Assembly: GCF_047511655.1 (NCBI RefSeq)
Contig: NC_133397.1
Span: 127,804,308 to 127,868,307, forward strand
DNA from: Castor canadensis
Taxonomy: Eukaryota; Chordata; Mammalia; Rodentia; Castoridae
Reading direction: 5' to 3'
Length of the DNA stretch: 64,000 nt
The notes below the pieces were generated by a model. That model made no database searches. It worked only from the letters and a program-made list of their open reading frames with translations, and was not told where the DNA came from. Below, one piece after another: positions 37,101 to 44,601 of the stretch (within the stretch, counting starts at the first letter, position 1; each line of letters opens with the position of its first letter). The translations under genes and the position numbers were made by a program.

Positions 37101-38587
37101 CTTTCGACCAGACTACCATCAGTCTGCAGATGGGGACCAACAAGGGGGCCAGCCAGGTGCGTGGCTGTGGCAGCTTTGCTGGGAGGGCGAGGATCAAGGC
37201 CGCCGTCCTGCCGCAGTGACGGCCTGGTGTGGCTCCTGGTTTTTGCTGGAGTTAGAACGGCTGGCCTTTCTTCCCAGCCCAAAGGAAAAAGATGTTCATG
37301 CTGTTCCCGCTCCAAAAGCCACGAAAAACGGCATGTTTAAATGCTGGCTTTCTTTTGGGGGTGGGGGGCTGGTTTTTAAAGGGGGCCCTTAGGCTACTAA
37401 GAACCAGCGTGACACCAGCATTCCTATGGCGCTGGTGGGGGACCTTCCAGAGAAGAAGTTCCCTAAGCAATGCTAAGCAGCTCCTAAAGTAGCAGTGGAG
37501 CTCTTCCCAAAGAGTGGAGGGATGAAAATGCCAGGACCGAGCATCACACCCAGAACAGAAGCATTTCCTTGTTGAAAATGGGTCGCCAGGCCCTCAGGTC
37601 CCCTCTGCTTGAGAGCAGAAGTGGGGCTGAGGTTTGAAAACCTCTTCCTGCGCCTCCAGATGGGCCTGGCCCTTTGTCCTGTAGGGATTGCCACCTGCCC
37701 CTGTGACGTTCTCATAGCTGCCACTTTCATTTGCTTTTGCTCATTTCACACTGAAATCCTGTGCTTGACATAAAGGAGAAACTGAGGCAGAGCCACATAC
37801 TCTGAAGGGGGAGGGGGTCGTTCTGAGCGGGAGGGCCTGTCTGAAGGGGGGCTTTCGGGTCAGCCTTGGACAGGCCTGAGTCTGGGGGTGCGTGCCCGTG
37901 CGCTGGGTTGCTGGCCTGAGGTCTCTGTGGCAGAACAACCCCTCGTTTACATCCTGTCTGCCTGTCTGAGTTCAGAGAAGGTAATGTGGCTCCATATTGC
38001 GGTGAGAAGTTAACACTGGCAGGGAGTGAACCTGTCGGCGGCCACTGAGCAAGGACCAGAGCAAGGACAAGCCCAAGCCCGACGCCTGTCGCCTCTTAAG
38101 CGTGACGGGCGTCAGGATGCTTTCGAAAGCTGGGCTTCCCCCCGAGGCACGGGAAGCCACTGTTAGAGGCGTTCCCTGAGTGTGACCGTCCTGGTTACGC
38201 GGCGTCCTCAGACTCTTTGACCTGTGTCCTGTGTTCTGACCCCAGGCGGGGATGCTGGCGCCAGGCACCAGAAGAGACATCTACGACCAGAAGCTGACGT
38301 TGCAGCCCGTGGACAACTCAACCATCTCCCTGCAGATGGGCACCAACAAGGTGGCCTCGCAGAAGGGGATGAGCGTGTACGGGCTGGGGCGGCAAGTGTA
38401 CGACCCCAAGTACTGTGCTGCTCCCACCGAGCCCGTCATCCACAATGGCAGCCAGGGCACAGGGACCAACGGGTCGGAGCTCAGCGACAGCGACTACCAG
38501 GCGGAGTACCAGGATGACTACCACGGCGAGTATGCCGACGACTACCCCCGGGAGTACCAGTACGACCACCAGGGCATCGATTACTAG
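16115..38587 (+). CDS. CNN3: CNN3, calponin-3 (acidic calponin), complete seven-exon coding sequence
   Basis: Calponin-3 is a cytoplasmic actin-binding protein of the calponin family, associated with stress fibres and inhibition of actomyosin ATPase (family knowledge). Exons read from the sequence: 16115-16171, 34054-34175, 34341-34407, 35205-35342, 35507-35623, 37010-37156, 38246-38587. Joined, they give 329 codons plus TAG, the same length as human CNN3, and every intron is GT-AG. An N-terminal calponin-homology domain covers about residues 26-130. Three calponin-like repeats follow, each with an MGTNK core, at about residues 164-189, 204-229 and 243-268. The tail (about 287-329) is acidic and tyrosine-rich and ends in QGIDY; it is what separates CNN3 from CNN1/CNN2. 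The start ATG sits in a near-ideal context (gccaccATGa). No frameshift or stop is present, so the gene looks functional. Downstream SLC44A3 is convergent. Confidence 0.98.
17311..17322. repeat. Poly-C run
   Basis: About 12 C's in CNN3 intron 1 near the end of the GC-rich zone. Confidence 0.7.
18348..18468 (+). mobile_element. B1 SINE
   Basis: gcagggcatgctggtacaca, cctgtaatcccagcactcag, ggccagcctgggccacatag, A-rich tail. CNN3 intron 1. Confidence 0.92.
18610..18728 (+). mobile_element. MIR SINE
   Basis: Forward MIR text: tttgagtccagcagac, ctggtttcctgatctgtgaa. CNN3 intron 1. Confidence 0.55.
19260..19275. repeat. Poly-A run
   Basis: About 15 A's without an adjacent SINE body that I recognise. 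Confidence 0.7.
20350..20580 (-). mobile_element. Possible L1 3' UTR fragment, antisense
   Basis: Begins with a T-rich run and attatcatattgtgacat, resembling the reversed L1 3' end, followed by a pyrimidine-rich stretch. Weak match; CNN3 intron 1. Confidence 0.35.
22485..22862 (-). mobile_element. Cluster of antisense composite (ID-like + B1-like) SINEs
   Basis: Two ID-like segments (ggggtttgaactcaggacct at about 22508, gggggtttgaactcagggtc at about 22677) and two B1-like segments (about 22590-22670 and about 22755-22862, with agctgggattacaggcgtga). It reads as two tandem composites, the left more decayed. Confidence 0.85.
23041..23143 (-). mobile_element. B1 SINE
   Basis: ggctggcctctaactcctgg, agcagggactacaggtgtgt, gcacctggc. 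Confidence 0.8.
23828..23910 (+). mobile_element. Tigger-type transposon terminal fragment
   Basis: cagttagccctccatctcca, ggttcaaccaaccag and tgaaaatatt match the terminal part of Tigger-family elements. CNN3 intron 1. Confidence 0.55.
24090..24215 (-). mobile_element. MIR SINE
   Basis: Reverse MIR text: tttatagctgaggaaacttg and a gtcttgaaccagcct end. CNN3 intron 1. Confidence 0.5.
24865..24879. repeat. Poly-C run
   Basis: About 15 C's followed by a short CA/CG stretch. Confidence 0.75.
25091..25391 (-). mobile_element. Composite SINE, antisense
   Basis: T-run, cgtgcttgctaggcaggtgc, ttgagccatgcacacagccc, then a B1-like segment ending gctgggattacaggtgggca. Confidence 0.85.
26631..26748 (-). 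mobile_element. B1 SINE
   Basis: T-run, gatctcagtatatagcccag, gggtactgggattacaagtg. Confidence 0.88.
28160..28470 (+). mobile_element. LTR-like old repeat
   Basis: ctgttgggaggtgggaccct, acaaccatggacggagccca and gagccaaaacaaacccttca follow the layout of a forward MaLR-like LTR. The same family appears at about 54565-54905. Family assignment uncertain. Confidence 0.45.
28728..28745. repeat. (GA)n microsatellite
   Basis: gagagagagagagagaga. Confidence 0.85.
29722..29810 (+). mobile_element. ID-like (tRNA-derived) SINE monomer
   Basis: catggctcaagtggtagagt, gtgaggccctgagttcaaat, then an A-rich tail. The A-box- and B-box-like parts are visible. Confidence 0.88.
29838..30125 (+). mobile_element. 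Tigger-type non-autonomous DNA transposon copy
   Basis: Starts gttgccctccatatcaacca and ends with gactgagcatccatgg and the opposite terminal region, with aaatcatctggagctgactt and tacatgcaaatgc between them. An internally deleted copy without coding capacity. CNN3 intron 1. Confidence 0.55.
31871..31980 (-). mobile_element. B1 SINE
   Basis: T-run, ctcactatgcagtccaggct, ggccttgaactcac, catcaccacacccagt. Confidence 0.88.
33127..33330 (-). mobile_element. Composite SINE, antisense
   Basis: tactgggatttgaactcagg, gagccactccaccagccctt, gagatagggtctcatgaact, cattacaggcgtgagccacg. Slightly shortened in the ID half. CNN3 intron 1, 0.7 kb before exon 2. Confidence 0.9.
34054..34175 (+). CDS. CNN3: CNN3 coding exon 2
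   Basis: 122 nt after the acceptor ctgtgtttcag; donor tgcga|gtgagtg. Encodes residues 20-60, the first part of the calponin-homology domain ([16 protein letters not shown] onward). It ends after two bases of the Glu codon, which exon 3 completes. Confidence 0.97.
34341..34407 (+). CDS. CNN3: CNN3 coding exon 3
   Basis: 67 nt between acceptor ttgcttttag and donor ccccag|gtaact. Completes the split Glu and continues [20 protein letters not shown] and PQ, in the middle of the calponin-homology domain (to residue 82). Confidence 0.97.
34448..34554 (-). mobile_element. B1 SINE in CNN3 intron 3
   Basis: cagacagggtctcgctttgt, ggccttgaactcgcagtcct, caccacacctggctgg. Begins only about 40 bp after the exon 3 donor. 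Confidence 0.9.
35205..35342 (+). CDS. CNN3: CNN3 coding exon 4
   Basis: 138 nt (46 codons, phase 0 at both ends) after acceptor ttcctcacag; donor ggtctg|gtacgta. Encodes residues 83-128, beginning [20 protein letters not shown], which closes the calponin-homology domain. Confidence 0.97.
35507..35623 (+). CDS. CNN3: CNN3 coding exon 5
   Basis: 117 nt (39 codons) after acceptor ttccgtccag; donor ctgcag|gtgagtg. Encodes residues 129-167 ([20 protein letters not shown] onward), the linker between the calponin-homology domain and the repeats. It ends at GLQ, the start of calponin repeat 1. Confidence 0.97.
36404..36515 (+). mobile_element. B1 SINE in CNN3 intron 5
   Basis: gcagggcatggtggtacacg, actgtaatcccagctctcag, ggctgaggcaggaggattgt. 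Confidence 0.92.
37010..37156 (+). CDS. CNN3: CNN3 coding exon 6
   Basis: 147 nt (49 codons) after acceptor cacttcaaag; donor agccag|gtgcgtg. Encodes residues 168-216: most of calponin repeat 1 ([19 protein letters not shown]) and the start of repeat 2 (MGTNKGASQ). Confidence 0.97.
38246..38587 (+). CDS. CNN3: CNN3 coding exon 7 (last coding exon)
   Basis: 342 nt including TAG, after acceptor ctgaccccag. Encodes residues 217-329: the rest of repeat 2, repeat 3 ([20 protein letters not shown]) and the acidic, tyrosine-rich tail. Compared with the human protein as remembered, the tail differs at a few positions (for example DHQG where human has GDQG), while the terminal QGIDY is kept. Confidence 0.97.
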   Translation, partial: AGMLAPGTRRDIYDQKLTLQPVDNSTISLQMGTNKVASQKGMSVYGLGRQVYDPKYCAAPTEPVIHNGSQGTGTNGSELSDSDYQAEYQDDYHGEYADDYPREYQYDHQGIDY

Positions 38588-39034
38588 CCCAGTCCAGGGC
38601 CCGGGCTCCCCTGCTCAGTGAGAACCAAGCTAGCCTTCAGTACCTTCTGTCTGTCTTCCTGACACACTTCTCTGCTCGCTGTCCCTAAAACATGGCCTTA
38701 CATACATTCCTTTCCTCCCTCTGCTCTTCCCTAAGTAGTCGCCTTCCGCGCTGACCAGTTCAGCCGCGCAGCATGGCCAGTCACTCCGGGAAGTGAGCAT
38801 GCTGTGAGGGCGCCCTGGACAGCCTGATCTCCTACTAAAGCCTCTGCTTTTTGCAGTCTTACCCTTCGGCTGCTGTTGTCAAACGATAGAAAATTATTTT
38901 TTTTAATCTGGTTCCTACACGGAAGACGAAAGTCGTGCTTCTCGCTTAGACGTGGTCTTTGCCAACTAAATGTAAGGTGCAGCGTATTGGAAACTTGCGT
39001 ATCGCGTCTCTCCAGTATGGCTTGCTCATTTTTA

Positions 39035-39040
39035 AATAAA
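39035..39040 (+). terminator. CNN3: Proximal CNN3 poly(A) signal AATAAA
   Basis: AATAAA followed by a GT-rich stretch (gatcggtgtgcatttgtg), a plausible early polyadenylation site that would give a 3' UTR of about 470 nt. Use is not shown by sequence alone. Confidence 0.5.
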
Positions 39041-39275
39041 ACGATCGGTGTGCATTTGTGATTAGACGTGTACTCATTCTCTGACTAAGCTGACGAGACC
39101 TTTTAGACTGACGTTTCCAACAGAGCGATGGACAGAGGCCCGCGGACGTGAGGCCTGGGCGGCGGTCACAGAATCTTCGTTTTGTCCCAGTGTACCGTGT
39201 AGAGTGGCTCTGTTTCTTCAACTGTATTTATTGCTGCATTTCTCAGCATAAACTTATCCCATTGTATTTTTTATA

Positions 39276-39281
39276 AATAAA
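39276..39281 (+). terminator. CNN3: Distal CNN3 poly(A) signal AATAAA
   Basis: AATAAA inside ttataaataaatat, followed within 10 nt by a T-rich run. Probably the main CNN3 cleavage site, at about 39295-39310. Confidence 0.75.
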
Positions 39282-39309
39282 TATTTTTTTTGGAACATTC
39301 ATATGAACC

Positions 39310-40540
39310 ACGGGGTGATTTATTTTCTGACTAGCTTCTTAATAGGCAGAGCCAGATAAAGATGAAACAAAGTCTCCCTCCCCGGGCACGATGGTGAGAC
39401 ACTTAAACGTTATTGTGTGCAGGCCACCCCATTCTGCACCTGGTGCCTAAGGGACCCGGAGGCCTAGAACAACAAAGGGGACGTGGTGCTCCTGGCTTAG
39501 GAGCAGTGACGGGCAGGAAGGACCCGTCCCTTGCTGACTGTGCAGCTTATTTCCTGGCTGCCCCAGATCCATCCTAAAGCCACCTTCAGGAACACTGGTA
39601 GGAGCGGGGAAGAATTTTGTGTGCGTGTCCCAGGGTGACTGAGGAGGAATCAGAAACGGGATAGCCCTTTGATAATAAGCTGGGGTTGAACTTGAACCTT
39701 CAGTCTTGGGCAAGAGACGGCTGAGAAACAGGAGTCCAAATGACAAGGGCGCAGCCACTGAAGAAAGCCGGCGTCTCACTTTCTGACTCAGTCGGTCATT
39801 GCTTCCGCTACGACCGGCTTCTCTGGGCTTGGGCGCTTTGCTCGTGCATCATGCACGTAAGGAGGACTCAGATGTGGCTGGAACCCACACAAGTGAGGTT
39901 TACTCATCATTTGTTTTATAAGGACTCGGTTTAATGCTTCTGAGAAACTGCTCTTAAATCCTTCCTTAAAGGAGACTTCTGAGCGAAACTATTTCAGTGG
40001 TGCTGCTTAAGAAAAAAAATTGTGTTTAAAGTAGATGTAAACGTCGGGCTGTGTCTCGTCCTCTCTGAAGTGGTGTCTGGGTGGGATGGGGGGACGGAGG
40101 CCTCTATCACTACCAGCTCTGCAGAGAAGTCAGGTTTTACCTCCTGCAGAAGCGGGTGATTCTGCCCAGCCACCTAACGGATGAGACGTTCCCAGCTTGA
40201 AGAAGAAAAACTTCCACCACACCGAAACCTCTGGTGGGTCCAGGTGTGGGTACTTCTTGCAAAAATTCTTCCTCAAGGCAAGTCTCAGGTTGAAAGCCAC
40301 CTCTCTTGAAGGTTTGTTAACTTGTCAGTGCCTCCTGCCTGTCACCAGCTAAGTCCCATGTTCTTAACCTGCTGCCTTTCACCTGTGTGCCCAGGTCCAG
40401 GGAGAGGTCACATTTTGTCTTTGAGTCACTAAATCTAAGAGCTGCACCTTGGAGAGTTCAGATCTTTAGCACATCTCCTGGACTGGGTGGAGAGGGGAGA
40501 GGCCTGGCCCTATAGGAAGGCAACGCCACAGATTTCTGCT
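39310..40540. other. Convergent intergenic gap CNN3 / SLC44A3
   Basis: About 1.2 kb between the two inferred cleavage sites. No open exon, SINE or other repeat stands out. Mixed unique sequence. Confidence 0.6.
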
Positions 40541-40561
40541 CACAAAATCCTGTTTTAAAGG

Positions 40562-40567
40562 TTTATT
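40562..40567 (-). terminator. SLC44A3: Candidate SLC44A3 poly(A) signal AATAAA
   Basis: Minus-strand AATAAA (gtaaataaacc), followed about 20-35 nt downstream by GT-rich sequence (ttttgtgag, tctgtgg). Alternative signals exist in the A-tail of the upstream B1. Confidence 0.6.
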
Positions 40568-40616
40568 TACCAGTCAACTCACACACTCCGGTGAGTTTTT
40601 ACATATTGTACATCTT

Positions 40617-40739
40617 ATTTTTTATTTATTTTTGAGACAAGGTCTCACTCTACAGCCCAGGCTGACCTCAAAGGCCCAATCTTCCTGCTTTACCTTTCTA
40701 ATTGCTGGGATTACAGGTGTGCACCACCACGCCCAGCTA
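40617..40739 (-). mobile_element. B1 SINE in the SLC44A3 3' UTR
   Basis: gagacaaggtctcactctac, agcccaggctgacctcaaag, attgctgggattacaggtgt, ccaccacgcccagct. Its A/T-rich tail (ttttttatttattttt) supplies AATAAA hexamers on the minus strand. Confidence 0.9.
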
Positions 40740-40926
40740 TATTCTTTTTAAATTGAGGCGTAGACACATGGCATTAAATGTTTCTTCCGTCTTAGTATCA
40801 AACGGGCTGTAGACGTTTATGATTCCATTATTGAAACCTGGTCAAACAGTGTGGCTCCTTCAGGTCTGATCTTTTAGTTGGTCAGTGGCTCTGAAGGTCA
40901 CTTCTGGGTACACATCTGATGAGCAC

Positions 40927-41031
40927 CTAGCTCACAATGGGATGGAGTTCTGGTCCCTCTTGTTTCCTTAGCGGGTTCTCATCTTGTTCTGAGCCTGCAT
41001 TGTGAAATCTGTGAATCCTTTTCACAAAACT
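40927..41031 (-). CDS. SLC44A3: SLC44A3 last coding exon
   Basis: 105 nt including TAG, after acceptor tttgtttttcag. Encodes 34 residues beginning SFVKRIHRFHNAGSEQDENP and ending HPIVS. The start (SFVKR) matches the human tail; the rest has diverged, as expected for a cytosolic tail. Confidence 0.93.
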   Translation of the reverse strand, partial: SFVKRIHRFHNAGSEQDENPLRKQEGPELHPIVS

Positions 41032-44000
41032 CTGAAAAACAAAAGAATGGGTGAGACCAGTGCTGTATCTGCACTGTTTGATAACACCTACAGTTGGGGA
41101 GACAAGTTTTCCCCGTGGTGCTGGCGGGGTGGGTCAAGTGGTAGAGGACCTGCCTAGCAAGTGTGAGGCCCTGAATTCATTCAAACCCCAGCATCTCAAA
41201 AAAAATTATTTTCCTGTGGAATTAAAATATTTGAGGGTAGGGGGGACAGTTAGATTTCAAAGTGAAATTTTAACTGGAAAAGTGTGAATCAGGAAACCAC
41301 CAGAAACACCTTCAGAACCTACAGAGGAGCCAAATAAAAAATGACTTTTATGCTGTATGCGGAGGAGAACTGAAGACACATTAGTGCCTTCTGAGGGACA
41401 GTGCCTTGAGTGTCAGCACTTAAGTCTTGTGGCGACAAAATGAAAGAAAATGACAGAGGAGCCACTCGACACAGGACACCATTCAGCTGTCTACCCTGAT
41501 GAGGTGAAAAAACAACAGCTGCGGCTCTGCAGATACGGGTACTGATGAGGGTGTTTCTGGGATGATGGGGCCCCAGGGCTGCAGGCCGGTCAACAGGGGA
41601 CAGCCGGTGACAAGTCTACACTGCTCTTCCTTCAGCTTGGTGGGTTAGGACACGACTCAGGGACGCAGAACACGGGAAAACATCAAGCGTTAGATAACCC
41701 AAACTGCCCAGGCGGTCACGCCAAACCTTTGGGACCGAGGTGCTCAGGTGCTAGTGTGACCACCAGGCCCTTTGGTGCTGCACCTTGGGGAACCCATCTG
41801 GACTTTTAAATCTGTTGGGCTCCCTTCTCCAGGGAGAAGGCTGCAGTGAGGTGAGGTGAGGCTCAGCCTCGGAAAGCTGAGACCAGGGCTCTGGACACTG
41901 AGGCCACATGGAGCCCTCGGGACGAGACGTGAGGCTGAGGATGGAGGACACAGCTTACCAAAAACTCTTGGTCCATGAAGTAGGGCCTTTCTGATGATCC
42001 ATCATTTGTATCCAGATCCACAGCGAAGCACAGGAGCAGCGTGTCCAGAACAGTTTCAAAGACAGATAAGAAGCTGTGAGCCACAAAGAAGGCGAAAAAG
42101 GCCACCAGGAGCAGCGGGATGCCCCACACCTGCAGCGCTCGGCTGTAGTTAAACGCCAGCAGTCCTGCGAAGACCGTGAGGCACACTGCCAGCACCTGCC
42201 AAAGCGAGCGTTTGTGGAGACCTTCGTAAATGGGTTGGTTAGAGGACTTCGGGAAAGTCACTGTCAAAAGCAACTGTGTGTGCGCGCGTGTGCACTCTGT
42301 TGTAAAGAGTCGAAAATTGGCAGAATGAGAGCGGAGGGAGGACAGCTCAGTTCATGGGGTGGGAGGGCGATCTCCCCCCATTGCACCTACTTGTGACACA
42401 CACGGAGTGGTCACAAAGCGCTTGTCCTGGTTCTCCTTAATACCCCAATGTCACAGCACATCTGTATTTTCACTTAAAAGCCTTCTTAGAAGGGCCGTTT
42501 TTAAATGCCTGCTGCGTAGCCGCCCGCTGAGCAGGGGTGCTACACTTTAAAAAGTGACCAGTTTAACCCTCGGGAATACAGTGGAAGCACTTCCATTGCT
42601 ATGGGGAGATAATAGGATTATTCTAGGCTTTTGGAAGTATAATTATTATATTTCCAGACACAGAACTACAGGCCACAGTGTGGCCAATTCTCTAACATGT
42701 AAGATTCTACCTGGGGGACCCAAAAGAACCACTGCTTACTGCGTGCTGATTAAAAGGTGATTAGCTTCTAATATGTTTTTTATGGGAAATACAGGAAAAT
42801 GAATTATTATCTAAAGTTAGTGCATTCAAAGAGCCAAAGCCAGGTGTGTGGAGCATGCCTGCAATCCAGCACGAGGGAGGCTAAGGAAGGAGGATCTCAA
42901 ATTTGAGACAAAAAAGGGAAGGAAGGGAGGGAGGGAGGGAGGGCGAGAGGAAGAAAACTCATTCCAAAATCTTTTGAAAGTTGTATTGGCAAATAGATCT
43001 GCACAACCCTAGCAAGCTACCACAGATGGGCTTGTCCACTTAAACACAGCCCAGATATTCAGGCTACTTGAAGACCTGGTGACTTTGTGCTGCTCCTGTC
43101 ACTGTCACACGAAACACCTCAGGCCCGTGGTGTGCAGTTCACATACACCTGTAAAATCCAAGCTTGCTACAGCTGGTTGCTGACAGCTAACTAGGAGCAC
43201 CATGCACCAGGGACACTGCCCGTGTCCCAGGAGCACAGAGTCCTCGGTGAAGAGCACAGTCCCCATGGCACGGCATGGGCCAGGTCACAACTGGTTTGTG
43301 TCAGGTAGCGGAATGGCTTGAGGAAGTGTGTAGCTGGGCACAGGGAAGCCGTGGAGGGAAGGCAAGGGGTCTGTGGGTGGCAGTTCAATTGTATTCAGGT
43401 AGATGTGGGGCCAGGGGAACAGATGTGCAGAGCTGCACCCGGAGGGTGAAAATCAGGACCGTGTCACCACACAGAGAACCTTCCAAGGAGCTGGTCCAGC
43501 AGGAGGAGATGAGGGGACGGAGGGGGACAGCCACTGCCATCACTCTTTCCTGCAGCCCAGAAGAGGCCTGGGATTGCAGGCATGCTCCACACACCTGGCT
43601 TTGGCTCTTTGAATGCACTAACTTTAGATAATAATTCATTTTCCTGTATTTCCCATAAGAAACATACTAGAAACTAATCACCTTTTAATATAGCATGCAG
43701 TAACCAGTGGTTCTTTTGGGTCCCCTAGGGATATAAAACTGAAGTTTGGGGTTGCAAACGATTCATATTCCGTCCTTTATACTGAGCCATGCTGCAGCTC
43801 AAAGTTGCCCCTTCACTCCACAAGACGACAGGCAATTCTTTAAAACTTTATCCAGACGATAATAGAAATGCAACATTGGTCCTATTTAGGAAATAACAAT
43901 CTACCTTGCTTCAGACCTAATGCCCTGAAATAGTGCCCAGATTTCACAAGGTCAACGCTGTCCTGTGTTTTTATGACAAACATCCACAAAACATCCTCAT

Positions 44001-44601
44001 TTGCTGGGGGTCATAGCATTGTTACTTTAGATATGAAAAAGTGGGACTAAGAATGGTAAACGTGGTCTCAGGTAAAATAGATTGAGGATTAAAATCCTGT
44101 CCGTCCCTATTATGGGACCCTGGAAAAGTTATGAAACCTGAAGCTGGGGACACAGCTTAGTGGTAGAGGGCTTGTCTAGCTTGTGCAAGGCTCTGGGTTC
44201 GATCCCTAGCACAGCAAGAAAAGTTGTTAAACCTGAGTTTCAACATTTGCAAAACAGAGAAGGCTTGAGGTACTGAGGATTAACCCAGATAACACAGCAT
44301 CACTATGAGGTAAGTGTTCAAGAAATGTTAGTCCCCAGTGCTGGGATTGAACTCAGGGCCTCATGCTCGAGGCAAGTGCTCTTAGAAATTCCCTTTCAAA
44401 TCAATTGCGGTGTGGCCCAATTCTTTGAATTCCAGGTCCTTTTGTCAAATCAAGACATCTCACCTTTCCTAGAAAAATGATGGAGCTTCCAAAGCAGCAA
44501 ACAGACAGGAAGTGACTCGAATTCTTAGATAAGATTTTCAGTGCATCTTTTGCTGATGTACAAAAATCTGTCCCGTTAATGGCAGCTGCAGTGTATGCAC
44601 T
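40927..44601 (-). CDS. SLC44A3: SLC44A3, choline transporter-like protein 3: last three coding exons (C-terminal part)
   Basis: SLC44A3 belongs to the SLC44/CTL multi-pass membrane family; the family is linked to choline transport, though the substrate of member 3 is less established. Exons, in transcript order, are 44601-44464, 42195-41959 and 41031-40927: 46 + 79 + 34 residues plus TAG, all phase 0, all GT-AG. The first carries an extracellular-type segment with NGTDFC and NSS sequons. The second carries two hydrophobic helices and the conserved FVAHSFLSVFETVLDTLLLC and TNDGSSERPYFMDQEFL segments typical of CTL C-termini. The third is a short charged cytosolic tail ending HPIVS. This is roughly the last quarter of a family protein of about 650 residues. 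Earlier exons were not recognised in the window. Reading frames are intact. Confidence 0.95.
41118..41205 (+). mobile_element. ID-like SINE monomer in the last SLC44A3 intron
   Basis: ggtgggtcaagtggtagagg, cctagcaagtgtgaggccct, caaaccccagcatctcaaaa. Confidence 0.88.
41959..42195 (-). CDS. SLC44A3: SLC44A3 coding exon, second from last
   Basis: 237 nt (79 codons), acceptor ctttggcag and donor tttttg|gtaagc. Encodes two hydrophobic segments (about exon residues 1-17 and 22-60) and ends PYFMDQEFL. It is the most conserved part seen and the strongest identification of the gene. Confidence 0.97.
42711..42868 (+). repeat. Left arm of an imperfect inverted duplication
   Basis: About 158 bp whose reverse complement reappears at 43569-43729 with an estimated 90-95% identity. 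It begins at ctgggggacccaaaag and runs through the 5' end of a B1-like SINE (caggtgtgtggagcatgcct). Located in the penultimate SLC44A3 intron. Confidence 0.9.
42838..42960 (+). mobile_element. B1-like SINE with purine tail
   Basis: agccaggtgtgtggagcatg, cctgcaatccagcacgaggg, then a (GGGA)n purine tail to about 42955. Its 5' part belongs to the inverted duplication. Confidence 0.8.
43569..43729 (-). repeat. Right arm of the inverted duplication
   Basis: Reverse complement of 42711-42868, with a few substitutions and a small length difference. The matching stops inside the SINE-derived part, at about gcaatccc, and beyond ctaggggacc at the other end. The spacer is about 700 bp. Confidence 0.9.
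44140..44225 (+). mobile_element. ID SINE
   Basis: gctggggacacagcttagtg, ctctgggttcgatccctagc, short A-rich tail. Classic rodent ID form. Confidence 0.88.
44333..44388 (-). mobile_element. ID-like SINE fragment
   Basis: gtgctgggattgaactcagg, gcctcatgctcgaggcaagt. Confidence 0.7.
44464..44601 (-). CDS. SLC44A3: SLC44A3 coding exon, third from last
   Basis: 138 nt, phase 0. Acceptor (minus strand) ttgttttag and donor ggaaag|gtgaga. Encodes 46 residues beginning SAYTAAAINGTDFCTSAKDA and ending IIFLGK, aligning by eye with the human NAYTTTAINGTDFCTSAKDA region. Confidence 0.93.

Larger units (their letters stand above)
38588..39305 (+). other. CNN3: CNN3 3' untranslated region
   Basis: About 0.7 kb of AT-rich trailer after the stop, ending shortly after the AATAAA at 39276. 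No SINE has landed inside it. The cleavage position is approximate. Confidence 0.8.
40545..40926 (-). other. SLC44A3: SLC44A3 3' untranslated region (end approximate) with embedded B1
   Basis: About 0.38 kb between the stop and the likely poly(A) signal at 40562-40567 (minus strand). A B1 SINE lies inside it in the sense orientation of the transcript, and its A-rich tail contributes extra AATAAA-like hexamers around 40621-40630. Confidence 0.65.
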
